Positions 52,015 through 61,339 of a stretch of 64,000 nucleotides of DNA are shown piece by piece; positions within the stretch are counted from its first letter, which is position 1, and each line of letters begins with the position of its first letter. This DNA is from JAVJSU01 sp040219275. Lineage in GTDB: Bacteria > Chloroflexota > Anaerolineae > Aggregatilineales > Phototrophicaceae. The stretch spans positions 62,001-126,000 of the forward strand of contig JAVJSU010000039.1 of the NCBI GenBank assembly GCA_040219275.1. The letters are read 5' to 3'. The notes beneath the pieces were generated by a model. That model was not told where the DNA came from, searched no databases, and worked only from the letters and a program-made list of their open reading frames with translations. Both the position numbers and the translations under genes were made by a program.

Positions 52015-54801
52015 TTAGGCTTCACCGAGCTTCACAACGGTTGATAACTGCTGGAAACTGGCGACAATCGTCGTAATAAACGTTACAAAAAGGAGCACAC
52101 CGGCAAAAATGACATACACAATCGTAATTTCATCCCATGCCACGCGTACCAGATACGGAGGTAATCCGCCGCTAAAATCCAGTAACGGCAAAAACAAGAG
52201 CGTTGTCAACACACCGATAGCAGTCCCACCAAGCACACCACTCATCGCCGCGATACCCTGCAATAGTAGAAGATACAGACTAGACGACCAACTACTCATG
52301 CCCATCGCCCGCAAGGAGCCGATTTGTGTCGCCTGTGCGCGGAAGGAAACCGTATTCTGGATGATCGAGCCAACCATCGTCAGGAAGATCGAGGCGACAA
52401 ACCCAACTGACAAAAAGCCAAGCACCCCACGCCGGGACGCTTGCGCCTGTGCTTCTTTGAGGATGGTCGTCGGATCGCGCCACTCAACGACAGGAAATTC
52501 CAGATCGCGCACCCCCTGTTGTATATCTGTTAGAGTCGCATCTCCGTTCAGGCTCATCCAGACGTTGTAGGGTAATGGCGTACCGACCAGTTCAAAAATC
52601 GGGTCGATATTCGCCAGCGCAAAAAATCCATCTCGTGGATCCATCGTCGGGAAATATTCAATAAACCCTAGAAGCGGCACACGCGTATCGTACCATTCAC
52701 CCAGCACAGAAATCTGCATATCGACTTCCTGACCCGGAATCAGGTCGTATTGTAGGGCGATGCTCTCGCTCAAAATGATGCCGTTACGACTTCCCGCCAG
52801 CAAATTAAACAAATCCGCATACGGGATGGTCGAATAATCGTAGCGCGAACGGGCAACCGAAGCGATGGATGCGCGATCAATGCCGAGCACATTTCCATCT
52901 AACCGCTGATTCCGAATTTGCAAACGCGCCGGATAACGCCCCACGCGGGAGACATTCTCAACACCGTCTACACCAAGCAGGTCATCTGTCGGCAACACAT
53001 TAAAGCCGGTGACGGTAAACGTCGTCTGTTCGCCTTGTGTCGCTTCGTCCTGTTCCGTCTGGGCATCCACCGCCGTGACCAGCACCGCATCCGCGCCAAC
53101 GCTGTAATCCACAGAATCGCTCAGGCTACGATCAATCGTGCTTGCCATAGACGCTGTCAAACCCGTTAAGCTCAACGTGAAGCACATCATCAGCAATGTC
53201 CCGCGATAACGCCATGTGGAGCGCGTCAATTCGCGTAACGCCATGAGCACGGCAACGCTCCCCGTATAGCGCAATATACCCGCCCCCATCCGCAGAAAAA
53301 ACGGGAGCAACCTCAAGAATAACAGCGTTAAGCCAAGTGCAAACAACGTCGGACCAACAAACGTCAACGGATCAGAAAACGGATCTGTCGCGGCGGTTTC
53401 CAAGCCACCCTGCTGGCGAAGTGTGTAAAATACGTATGCGCCTGGAATGAGCAACAGCACATCCAGATACATACGTTGCCACCATGCCTGTGCGCCCCGT
53501 GCGGTATCCCGCCGATAACTGGTAATCGTCTGTCCAGTGGAGCGCCACGCGAGCCACAACCCGCTACTAATCGCAATCAGCGCCGTACCGCCACCAATCG
53601 TCAGCGCCTGTTGCGTCAATGTCACCTCTAAGGCGGGCAAGTTACTATCAAAGCTCAGAAACGAGGCAGTACGACCCACCACCCGCACAATAAACGGCGA
53701 CAAAAATATCCCGATTAAGAGCGCACTTCCAGCAAGCAATAACCACATCAACACATGCACACTCAATAATTGCAGACGGCTCATCCCGCGACTACGAAGT
53801 ACCACATCTTCATTGAGTTGACGCGACACCAACAAACCCGCCACCAACGAGACAAAATAGAGAATCAAACCACCCACCGGCAAAATGACGATCACGAGTT
53901 GCTGTGTTAAACGGTTGACCTCCACCGTGAACGCTCGCAAGCCATCTATCGGGCTTTCCATCCGTACGCCGGGGAGCGCAGACGTAATTGCTCGCTCTCC
54001 AGCACTGATGTTATCCAGCAACGCATCGACTTCGGAAGTCCGTAATTCACTGCCATCAAAAATCAGATACCACGCGCCTTCACTAATCGGCGGGTTTGGC
54101 GCGTCAAGCGTCAATGCGGTGAAATCCGACTGCGCGACGATCACAACCTCATTGAAGAAGCGGGGCGTAAAAATCCAGCGTGGATCATTTGAATTGATCG
54201 GTTGCCATAAGGCGGCGATTTCTAAAGTCACATTATCACGCCCACTTTGCCGTGCCTGAAGCTGATCGCCGACCTGTAAACCCATCTGAAACAACATCGT
54301 CTCTGAGATGAGTACCGGAATTGGATCATCGTCAGCGCGGGTTGGTGTCGTTGCTGAAAAATCCCAGTCGCCCGCGGTAATGCGGATTAATTCCTCCGAC
54401 CCTTCAAGCATTCCAATATCGAGCGGAGACAGTGCAACCGAGCCATTTTCTTCATCCAGCAATGTCATTGACCACGGCAGAGTCCGCACAAAGCGCACAT
54501 AGCGGTCTACCGGTAAGCCAATTTCATCCGTAAAAATTCGACTGGCAACGATACTCGCCGTTTCGATATCGCCGGACGTAATATTGCCTTCCCAACTTCC
54601 GAGATAGCGTAAACGAAAGGCATACGGCGGATCGCTTAGTTTTGACGTGAGTACATCCGTGTTTACCGCATCCACATATTGCACCATACTCAGCGCAAGC
54701 GTCGTCGCGGCAGAAAGTCCCACCAGAACCCAAAAAACCAGCATACGATGCTGGCGCAGACGTTCTAGTGTGAAAAAGAGGATGTCAAGGATACGGAACA
54801 T
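52015..54801 (-). CDS. FtsX/MacB-type ABC transporter permease
   Basis: Integral membrane protein of 928 residues with two FtsX-type halves. Hydrophobic helices occur near the N terminus (MLVFWVLVGLSAATTLALSMV) and at about 305-335, 350-385, 400-425, 450-515 and 535-560. A large extracellular domain separates these from the C-terminal three helices (about 795-920). The last part (SFRAQATQIGSLRAMGMSSWSSSLYLLLLQGI) is the typical FtsX coupling segment. No ATP-binding subunit is adjacent in the window, so the ATPase must be elsewhere. It heads a leftward unit with the adaptor and LysM lipoprotein. The substrate is unknown. Confidence 0.87.
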   Translation of the reverse strand: MFRILDILFFTLERLRQHRMLVFWVLVGLSAATTLALSMVQYVDAVNTDVLTSKLSDPPYAFRLRYLGSWEGNITSGDIETASIVASRIFTDEIGLPVDRYVRFVRTLPWSMTLLDEENGSVALSPLDIGMLEGSEELIRITAGDWDFSATTPTRADDDPIPVLISETMLFQMGLQVGDQLQARQSGRDNVTLEIAALWQPINSNDPRWIFTPRFFNEVVIVAQSDFTALTLDAPNPPISEGAWYLIFDGSELRTSEVDALLDNISAGERAITSALPGVRMESPIDGLRAFTVEVNRLTQQLVIVILPVGGLILYFVSLVAGLLVSRQLNEDVVLRSRGMSRLQLLSVHVLMWLLLAGSALLIGIFLSPFIVRVVGRTASFLSFDSNLPALEVTLTQQALTIGGGTALIAISSGLWLAWRSTGQTITSYRRDTARGAQAWWQRMYLDVLLLIPGAYVFYTLRQQGGLETAATDPFSDPLTFVGPTLFALGLTLLFLRLLPFFLRMGAGILRYTGSVAVLMALRELTRSTWRYRGTLLMMCFTLSLTGLTASMASTIDRSLSDSVDYSVGADAVLVTAVDAQTEQDEATQGEQTTFTVTGFNVLPTDDLLGVDGVENVSRVGRYPARLQIRNQRLDGNVLGIDRASIASVARSRYDYSTIPYADLFNLLAGSRNGIILSESIALQYDLIPGQEVDMQISVLGEWYDTRVPLLGFIEYFPTMDPRDGFFALANIDPIFELVGTPLPYNVWMSLNGDATLTDIQQGVRDLEFPVVEWRDPTTILKEAQAQASRRGVLGFLSVGFVASIFLTMVGSIIQNTVSFRAQATQIGSLRAMGMSSWSSSLYLLLLQGIAAMSGVLGGTAIGVLTTLLFLPLLDFSGGLPPYLVRVAWDEITIVYVIFAGVLLFVTFITTIVASFQQLSTVVKLGEA

Positions 54802-55024
54802 ATCGCCTATCGAAAATCAATCATGAAAGTAAAGATGGTCTACGGTGGCTATTTATACTTCGTAGATTCCCCGCAGAACATTACACGTCTTTGAAGATCA
54901 TCATGAAATCTTAATCCTTTATTGATAATTTATATCCAACAACACCTACTTGATAAACTGCCATTATCGAGGAAGACGATTGCAAGCGGGTTGCGAAATG
55001 GTTACAGCAACTTAACTCAGGATT

Positions 55025-55054
55025 AAGGGCATGGGGGTTGATTCCCATGCCCTT
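55025..55054 (-). terminator. Intrinsic terminator-like hairpin after the solute-binding protein gene
   Basis: AAGGGCATGGG (55025-55035) pairs with CCCATGCCCTT (55044-55054) over 11 bases with an eight-base loop, 13 bp past the stop on the minus strand. The T tract is weak. Confidence 0.6.
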
Positions 55055-55067
55055 GACAACTTCAACT

Positions 55068-57680
55068 TCAGCCACCACGTCTATTAGAAAACGGGTCTTC
55101 CCATTCAGCATCAGCCTGTCGCGCACAATCCTGAAATGCCTGTATCTGTGCCTCGCCCTCTTCAGGGGTTGCTACGTTCCAATCGATGGGTTCAATCGTT
55201 TGTACACAGGCACGGAAATCCTCAACATAAGTCTGCGCTTGTGCCAATTCAGCCTCAAGATCGATATCTCCATCTTCCGCAACGTAAGCGTCGAAGATTT
55301 GCGCCAGCCACGTCGCTTCAAGAAATCCTGCATAATCACCGGGCAGTCCATTTGGAATAACAAACGCGGCAGGATCATTCATGCGTTCGGCAAATTGACG
55401 ATACAATGCCGCTAGTTCTGCACCCTGAGCGACCTCCAGCGCCGGATTATTCACAGTCGAATTAAACACGGGCATTTCATAGTAGAGGTCGGTCCGATGA
55501 GCAATCGTCATCAGCCAGTCATAACATAGCTCTGCGTGCGGTGTTGAGGCGCTTATCATGCCGACAGATGTATCGTAGCGCACGGGCGTATAAAGTTGCC
55601 CCTGAGGAAAGAGCACAAATCCCGCATCCGCGCCTTGTTCCTCGTCTAAAAGCACATACTGAAACGTTCCTGCTGATAGCGTCGTGTTGTACATATAAAT
55701 TTCATTGACGCGGAAGTCGCCGCCTTCTCTATCGAATATTGGCAAATAGGCAAGATCGCCCTCAACCGCCAGATCCAAAACGCTCTGAATTGCCTGAACA
55801 TTCTGTAAATCGGTAAAGTTTGCCGTAAAAGATTCGGATGCCAAATCATAAGGCAAACCATCAAACGCGGCGACCAGCGATAAAACGTTCATCACATCCG
55901 ACCCCAGTAAATACGGGTACGCATCTTCATCGGCAGATTCCGCCAACACGCGCAATGTTTCTGCGAAGACCGCGCCTGACCAATCATTTTGCGGTAATGG
56001 CAGACCGGCATCTTCAAATGCAGATTTTTCATACTGAATTACCACAGGGCGAATTGTCATCGGAATTCCCCATGTTAACCCATCGCGCTGAACCTGTGTC
56101 AATACATCCCCGATCAAATCGTTTTCATCAAAATTCGGATCCGAATCCAGAAAAGGGTCAACATTGATAATCAACGTACTCAGATCAAGAAAAGGAATGT
56201 CATTATAGGAGCGATAAAAGCAATCCATTGAGGCAAGTTCATCGTCCATAATCCAGCGATCAACCAGATCAACATAGCCGACTTCAGGATGGGTAGCCGC
56301 AAACTCATCCGCGACTTGTTCCCATGCGTCCCTATTGATGATCTCATCTGCGCCCATATTCATCCCAAAACGCAAAGCAAACTGTCCCGTCGCGAGTTCC
56401 GGTGGCAAGTCAGGTTGCTGGACAATAATATTCATCGAACTTGCTCTGGCTTGAGACTCATCCAGATTAGCCTGCGCCTCCAGCATCAAGTTCTCCAGAG
56501 CTTCCTGTGCAGAGAGATTATCTTCGCTCATATTGATGAACACATTATTCAGATAATTGCTAAAGCGCAGTTCAGAATATGGCAATCCGTTTTCCAGTGC
56601 CTGCTCCACAATCTGTAGGAGTTCGGGCGAATTTTGGGCTAAATCTGAGAGCATCTGCGACTCTGTATCACGGCGGGGTGAGATGGTCACGTAATTTTGC
56701 TCAAACGCCTGTGCAAAGGTTCGTGCCAGATCATATGCTAATTCAGGATACGCCGTCCCACTACTCACAGCAACCCCTTCAACGTTCGGTAATGCTGTAT
56801 TACCGGGCAATAGGGTCACGCGGAACTCAACGTCACTATCCGGTCCAAATGACATTGACTCCACGACCCAGGGCGGCGCAAACATCATCGCAATATTCTG
56901 AAAATCCCCCTGAAAATCATCCATGTAGCCCTCATCCAGCAACGCATACAGGGTATCAATGACATATTCAAGATTTGGATCGTCAAAACGGGGTGCATTC
57001 GGCAACAGAGTAGAATCGTAGAATCCCTGTCCCGCCAGTGCACGTGCCAGAAAAATCAATTCTTCATTACCAAACGTCACAGCGGATTGCGAAATTGCCC
57101 CGCTACTATCAAACTCCGTCAGCACCCGCACGGCATTCGCAAAATCGTCGACTGTCCAATTACCATTCGGGTAAGATAAACCCATCGAGTCAAAACGAAC
57201 CGGATTATAAATTAAGGTATTGACTTCATAGCGGAGCGGGATTGCCCACAAACCACGATCCCAACGATAGGCATTAAGCGCGGCGGGATAATAATCAGAG
57301 TCATCCAAATTGCTGTCTGTGTCTGCGAGAGGTTGCAAATTGAGGAAATATCCGGCTGTAGTAGATTCAGGAGTCAGCATATTCCCCTGCACAAACAGGA
57401 CATCCGCCGTACTTGCCAGTTCCTCCATCGCTTCAAAATAACCGTCAATATCTTCCGAAAGCAAAGGGATTTCATAAATATTGCTGAGAGGGACGATCTC
57501 TACATTTACATTAGGATACAATGCCTGAAATTCCGCGAGCAGTTGATCGTCCGAATAAACCATCGACTCCATCCAGGATGGCAACCCAAGCGTGATAATC
57601 GTGTTCTGTTGCGCGGAGGCAGGCGCTACTCCAAACACAAACAAAATCAAACCAATCAGATAGTAACTAATGCGACGCAT
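55068..57680 (-). CDS. Tandem double extracellular solute-binding protein
   Basis: Exported protein of 870 residues, about twice the normal length of a family 1 ABC solute-binding protein. The signal peptide ends PASAQQ, with no lipobox. Residues about 27-420 form one binding protein (TIITLGLPSWMESMVYSDDQLLAEFQALYPNVNVEIV; DRGLWAIPLRYEVNTLIYN). From about 428 a second one starts (FALRFGMNMGADEIINRDAWEQVADEFAATHPEV; RDGLTWGIPMTIRPVVIQYEKSAFEDAGLPLP). The WxIPxR/TWGIPMTIR pairs mark the equivalent hinge segments. No permease or ATPase gene is adjacent. It could feed a remote sugar-type importer or act as a sensor. Confidence 0.85.
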   Translation of the reverse strand: MRRISYYLIGLILFVFGVAPASAQQNTIITLGLPSWMESMVYSDDQLLAEFQALYPNVNVEIVPLSNIYEIPLLSEDIDGYFEAMEELASTADVLFVQGNMLTPESTTAGYFLNLQPLADTDSNLDDSDYYPAALNAYRWDRGLWAIPLRYEVNTLIYNPVRFDSMGLSYPNGNWTVDDFANAVRVLTEFDSSGAISQSAVTFGNEELIFLARALAGQGFYDSTLLPNAPRFDDPNLEYVIDTLYALLDEGYMDDFQGDFQNIAMMFAPPWVVESMSFGPDSDVEFRVTLLPGNTALPNVEGVAVSSGTAYPELAYDLARTFAQAFEQNYVTISPRRDTESQMLSDLAQNSPELLQIVEQALENGLPYSELRFSNYLNNVFINMSEDNLSAQEALENLMLEAQANLDESQARASSMNIIVQQPDLPPELATGQFALRFGMNMGADEIINRDAWEQVADEFAATHPEVGYVDLVDRWIMDDELASMDCFYRSYNDIPFLDLSTLIINVDPFLDSDPNFDENDLIGDVLTQVQRDGLTWGIPMTIRPVVIQYEKSAFEDAGLPLPQNDWSGAVFAETLRVLAESADEDAYPYLLGSDVMNVLSLVAAFDGLPYDLASESFTANFTDLQNVQAIQSVLDLAVEGDLAYLPIFDREGGDFRVNEIYMYNTTLSAGTFQYVLLDEEQGADAGFVLFPQGQLYTPVRYDTSVGMISASTPHAELCYDWLMTIAHRTDLYYEMPVFNSTVNNPALEVAQGAELAALYRQFAERMNDPAAFVIPNGLPGDYAGFLEATWLAQIFDAYVAEDGDIDLEAELAQAQTYVEDFRACVQTIEPIDWNVATPEEGEAQIQAFQDCARQADAEWEDPFSNRRGG

Positions 57681-58038
57681 AATCTCGTCAATTCCTTTCT
57701 GTAATCAACCCAATGAACCACTTTTGTTATGAGTCATACGCTCAAATTGTGGCTCATCTTACTTAGACACATGTTTACCGACTCTGGTTGCGTAATGGCA
57801 TAGATGCTATCGTGTGAGGAAGGAGACAACATAGGAAAGCAGACCACATTATTTTATCTGAAAACTCGCTAAAAATCTTACATTTCACCTGACGATTACG
57901 CAACGCCTTAAACGAATAATCAAAGTTTAATAAGTCGATTTCACGAAACATAATCGAGCGATTTTATGACTCGCTCACCTTTGCCCGTTATAATCATTAT
58001 CAATATCGTGATTCGATGATGAAGACAAGGACAAGTAT
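57681..58038. promoter_or_regulatory. Divergent intergenic region between solute-binding protein and glgB (358 bp)
   Basis: It separates two divergent genes. A plus-strand TATAAT at 57989-57994 lies about 45 bp before the glgB ATG, with no good -35. AAGGA seven bases before the ATG is the glgB ribosome site. I see no hairpin or small ORF. Confidence 0.45.
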
Positions 58039-60237
58039 ATGCCAAGTGAAATTTTAGAAGTTGCTCTTGAATCACTCGTCAGCGCGACACATGGTTCTCC
58101 ATTTGACATTCTGGGGGCGCATCAGGCAAGCAAAACACTGGTTTCAGTCCGTGCGTTCCGCCCCACCGCCAAGACGTTGACCGTCGTCAATGACGCGACA
58201 AATAAGCGCACCGAAATGGAAAAATTACGCGAAGAAGGTTTTTTTGAAGTAAGAATTAAGGGCGATGCAGAAACCCTAAAATATCATTTTGAAGCAGAAA
58301 CATTCGATGGTAAAACCGAGATATTTAAAGACCCCTACGCCTTTAGAACAGAGTTACCGATCTCCGATTTCGACCTGCATCTTTTTGGCGAAGGCAACTT
58401 GCATTATAGCTATGATAAATTCGGTGCACACATCATTGAAGTTGACGGTGTAAAAGGGGTTTACTTCGCGGTTTGGGCACCCAACGCCTATCGTGTGAGC
58501 ATCGTCGGCAATTTCAACGCGTGGGATGAGCGCCAGAACCCCATGCAACCCATCGGTGGCAGTGGCGTATGGCAATTGTTTATTCCTGAAATCGGCGAAG
58601 GTGAACTCTATCGCTATGATTTGCGTTCGCACAATCAAAATTATCACGGGCAAAAATCTGACCCGTATGGTTTCCGTTCGGAGATGCGGCCAAGTAACGC
58701 CTCAATCGTCCATGACATCGATAAATACACGTGGACGGATGACGCATGGATGAAAAAACGTGCAGAAGTGGACTCACTAAAACAACCGATGTCGGTTTAT
58801 GAAGTCCATCTGGGATCATGGCGACGCAGAGAAGACGGCACATGGATGACCTACCAGGAATTTTCCACAACGCTCGTCGATTATTGCAAGCATATGGGCT
58901 ACACACACATCGAACTTATGCCCATTTCCGAGCATCCGTTTGACGGCTCATGGGGCTATCAGGTAACGGGCTATTTTGCGGTAACGAGTCGCTTCGGTAC
59001 GCCGGATGATTTCAAATATTTTGTCGATGTTTGCCACAATAACGACATCGGCATCATCCTTGATTGGGTACCTGCCCACTTCCCCAAAGATGGCTACGCA
59101 CTCAGTTATTTTGATGGCACGCACCTCTATGAACATGCTGACCCGCGCAAAGGTGAACATCCCGATTGGGGAACGTATATCTTCAATTATGGTCGCAATG
59201 AAGTCCGTAACTTCCTCATCTCCAACGCGCTGTTCTGGCTTAAGGAATACCACATAGACGGGCTACGCGTGGACGCTGTGTCGTCCATGCTGTATCTCAA
59301 TTTTGGGCGCAACGAGGGCGAGTGGATTCCAAACGAGCATGGCGGCAATGAAAATCTGGATGCGGTTTTCTTTTTACGCTCATTTAACGAAATTGTGCAC
59401 AGGGAATTCCCTGGCGCGATCACCGTCGCAGAAGAATCGACCTCATGGCCCATGGTCTCCCGCCCCACCTATTTAGGAGGATTGGGCTTCACGATGAAGT
59501 GGAATATGGGCTGGATGCACGACACCCTCGATTATATGAAGCGTGACCCGATCTATCGGCGTTTCCATCACAATCAACTCACCTTCTCGCTGATGTATGC
59601 CTTCTCGGAAAACTTTGTGTTGTCGTTGTCTCATGATGAGGTAGTGCATCTAAAAGGCTCCATAATGGAGAAAATGGCGGGCGATTGGTGGCAGAAATTC
59701 GCCTCCGTGCGGTTGCTTACCGGCTACCAGATGACCCATCCGGGCAAAAAGCTGATGTTCATGGGTCAGGAAATCGGTCAGTGGCGTGAATGGAGCGAGG
59801 AGCGCAGTCTCGATTGGTTCTTGCTCAGTATGGACACGCATTCCAGTCTGCAAAAGTGGGTAGCTGACCTCAATAAATTCTACAAAAATCAGCCATCACT
59901 TTACGAACATGACTTCGATCCCGCCGGTTTCCAGTGGATAGAAGCCAATGATGCCGACAATAGCACCTACGCCTACATTCGCTTTGCGGACGACACCGAT
60001 GATTTTCTGATCATCGCCGCGAACTTTACACCCGTTCCGCATTATAACTATCGCATCGGCGTGCCGAAACTCGGCATGTATCAAGAAGTGCTCAACAGCG
60101 ATTCAAGCTTTTACGGCGGCGGCAATGTCGGCAATGCAGGCAGTGTCGTCGCGGAAACGCTCCCATGGCGGGACTGGCAACAAAGCATGTCCATCACCGT
60201 ACCCCCATTAGGCATTGTCGTCTTCAAGTTAAGCTAA
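58039..60237 (+). CDS. glgB: 1,4-alpha-glucan branching enzyme GlgB
   Basis: GH13 enzyme of 732 residues that introduces alpha-1,6 branches into glycogen in the cytoplasm. Two N-terminal CBM48-like modules (about 1-105 and 115-225) precede the barrel. Key barrel regions are DWVPAHFPKDGYAL, GLRVDAVSSMLYLNFGR (nucleophile D412), VAEESTSWP (acid E465) and LSLSHDEVVHLKGS. The C-terminal beta domain ends VPPLGIVVFKLS. The double CBM48 N terminus and length match the long GlgB type. No other glycogen genes are adjacent. Confidence 0.95.
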   Translation: MPSEILEVALESLVSATHGSPFDILGAHQASKTLVSVRAFRPTAKTLTVVNDATNKRTEMEKLREEGFFEVRIKGDAETLKYHFEAETFDGKTEIFKDPYAFRTELPISDFDLHLFGEGNLHYSYDKFGAHIIEVDGVKGVYFAVWAPNAYRVSIVGNFNAWDERQNPMQPIGGSGVWQLFIPEIGEGELYRYDLRSHNQNYHGQKSDPYGFRSEMRPSNASIVHDIDKYTWTDDAWMKKRAEVDSLKQPMSVYEVHLGSWRRREDGTWMTYQEFSTTLVDYCKHMGYTHIELMPISEHPFDGSWGYQVTGYFAVTSRFGTPDDFKYFVDVCHNNDIGIILDWVPAHFPKDGYALSYFDGTHLYEHADPRKGEHPDWGTYIFNYGRNEVRNFLISNALFWLKEYHIDGLRVDAVSSMLYLNFGRNEGEWIPNEHGGNENLDAVFFLRSFNEIVHREFPGAITVAEESTSWPMVSRPTYLGGLGFTMKWNMGWMHDTLDYMKRDPIYRRFHHNQLTFSLMYAFSENFVLSLSHDEVVHLKGSIMEKMAGDWWQKFASVRLLTGYQMTHPGKKLMFMGQEIGQWREWSEERSLDWFLLSMDTHSSLQKWVADLNKFYKNQPSLYEHDFDPAGFQWIEANDADNSTYAYIRFADDTDDFLIIAANFTPVPHYNYRIGVPKLGMYQEVLNSDSSFYGGGNVGNAGSVVAETLPWRDWQQSMSITVPPLGIVVFKLS

Positions 60238-60254
60238 ATTCCACAGTAACGTGA

Positions 60255-60288
60255 GCGGGATGCAGAGGTTACCAACTTTGTATCCCGC
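60255..60288 (+). terminator. Hairpin after glgB, possible terminator
   Basis: GCGGGATGCA (60255-60264) and TGTATCCCGC (60279-60288) pair over ten positions with one G-T wobble and a 14-base loop, 18 bp after the glgB stop. A T run is lacking. Confidence 0.45.
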
Positions 60289-60424
60289 CTATTCATTTCC
60301 TCCGGGCGAATCCCCAACACCATGCTGAGTATGGCTTTTAAACCGCGAACACCCAATAATGAATAAAATTATCAGCCAATAAAATGGCGCTATTAACAGA
60401 TTTTTCTTGCGAAAGGGTTTTTGA

Positions 60425-61339
60425 ATGACAACGGGACAAAACACGCCGCGCATCATCGTTCACGGCGGCGCAGGTAATTGGGACGGGCGCGATCATCAAC
60501 AGGTATTGCTGGGCGTTACAGAAGCGGCAAGGATTGGCTATCAGGTTTTGATGAATGGCGGTTCCGCCCTCGATGCAGTTGAGCAGGCAACCGTTTCATT
60601 AGAAAATAATCCACTTTACGATGCTGGATTTGGCAGTTTTGTGAACGAAAATGGCGAAGTCGAGATGGACGCGCTGATCGTCGATGGCAGTATGTTCAAA
60701 TTTGGTGCGGTGGCGGCGGTCAAACGGGTGCAAAATCCAATTTCACTGGCGCGATTGGTGATGACCGATACAAAAAATTGTTTCATCGTCGGCGATGGTG
60801 CGGATCAACTCGCGGCGAAACTCAATATTCCGTTAGTGACCAATCTGGAAATGGTGACCGAAACCGAGCAACGCGCCTTTAATCATCGTCGTAAAAATCC
60901 CGGTATGGAACATGGTTTAGGCACGGTAGGCGCGGTAGCGATTGACCGTAACGGGAATATTGCCAGCGCAACCTCTACCGGCGGCGTGCCCAATAAGATC
61001 AAAGGGCGTGTCGGTGATACGCCTATCTTCGGCGCAGGCGGTTATGCAGATAGCGCACACGGCGCGGCGAGTGCTACGGGCATCGGTGAGCACATCATGC
61101 GCTATTTCCTGACCAAACAAATTGTAGACAACATCGCCAATGGAATGAATGCGCTCGATGCCACCACCGGGGGCGTGAATACGATCGTCAGCCACATTCA
61201 AGACCCGGAAATCGGCGTAATTAGCATCGACTCGCAGGGCAACCTGGGAGCGGCACATACGACGCGCAATATGCCCATCGCATGGATTGACGCACAGGGC
61301 GATGTGCAAACCGCCATGCGCGCACCTTACGCATTTTAG
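60425..61339 (+). CDS. Isoaspartyl peptidase / plant-type L-asparaginase
   Basis: Ntn-hydrolase precursor of 304 residues. It would self-cleave before T167 in HGLGTVGAVAID to expose the catalytic Thr. IIVHGGAGNW at the start, NPLYDAGFGSFVNENGEVEMDALIVDG and ATSTGGVPNKIKGRVGDTPIFGAGGYAD are the family blocks, the latter two forming the substrate pocket. Enzymes of this type remove isoaspartyl residues from damaged peptides and hydrolyse asparagine. AAAGGG lies shortly upstream of the ATG. Its 3' end overlaps the convergent deacylase-like gene by four bases. Confidence 0.92.
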   Translation: MTTGQNTPRIIVHGGAGNWDGRDHQQVLLGVTEAARIGYQVLMNGGSALDAVEQATVSLENNPLYDAGFGSFVNENGEVEMDALIVDGSMFKFGAVAAVKRVQNPISLARLVMTDTKNCFIVGDGADQLAAKLNIPLVTNLEMVTETEQRAFNHRRKNPGMEHGLGTVGAVAIDRNGNIASATSTGGVPNKIKGRVGDTPIFGAGGYADSAHGAASATGIGEHIMRYFLTKQIVDNIANGMNALDATTGGVNTIVSHIQDPEIGVISIDSQGNLGAAHTTRNMPIAWIDAQGDVQTAMRAPYAF

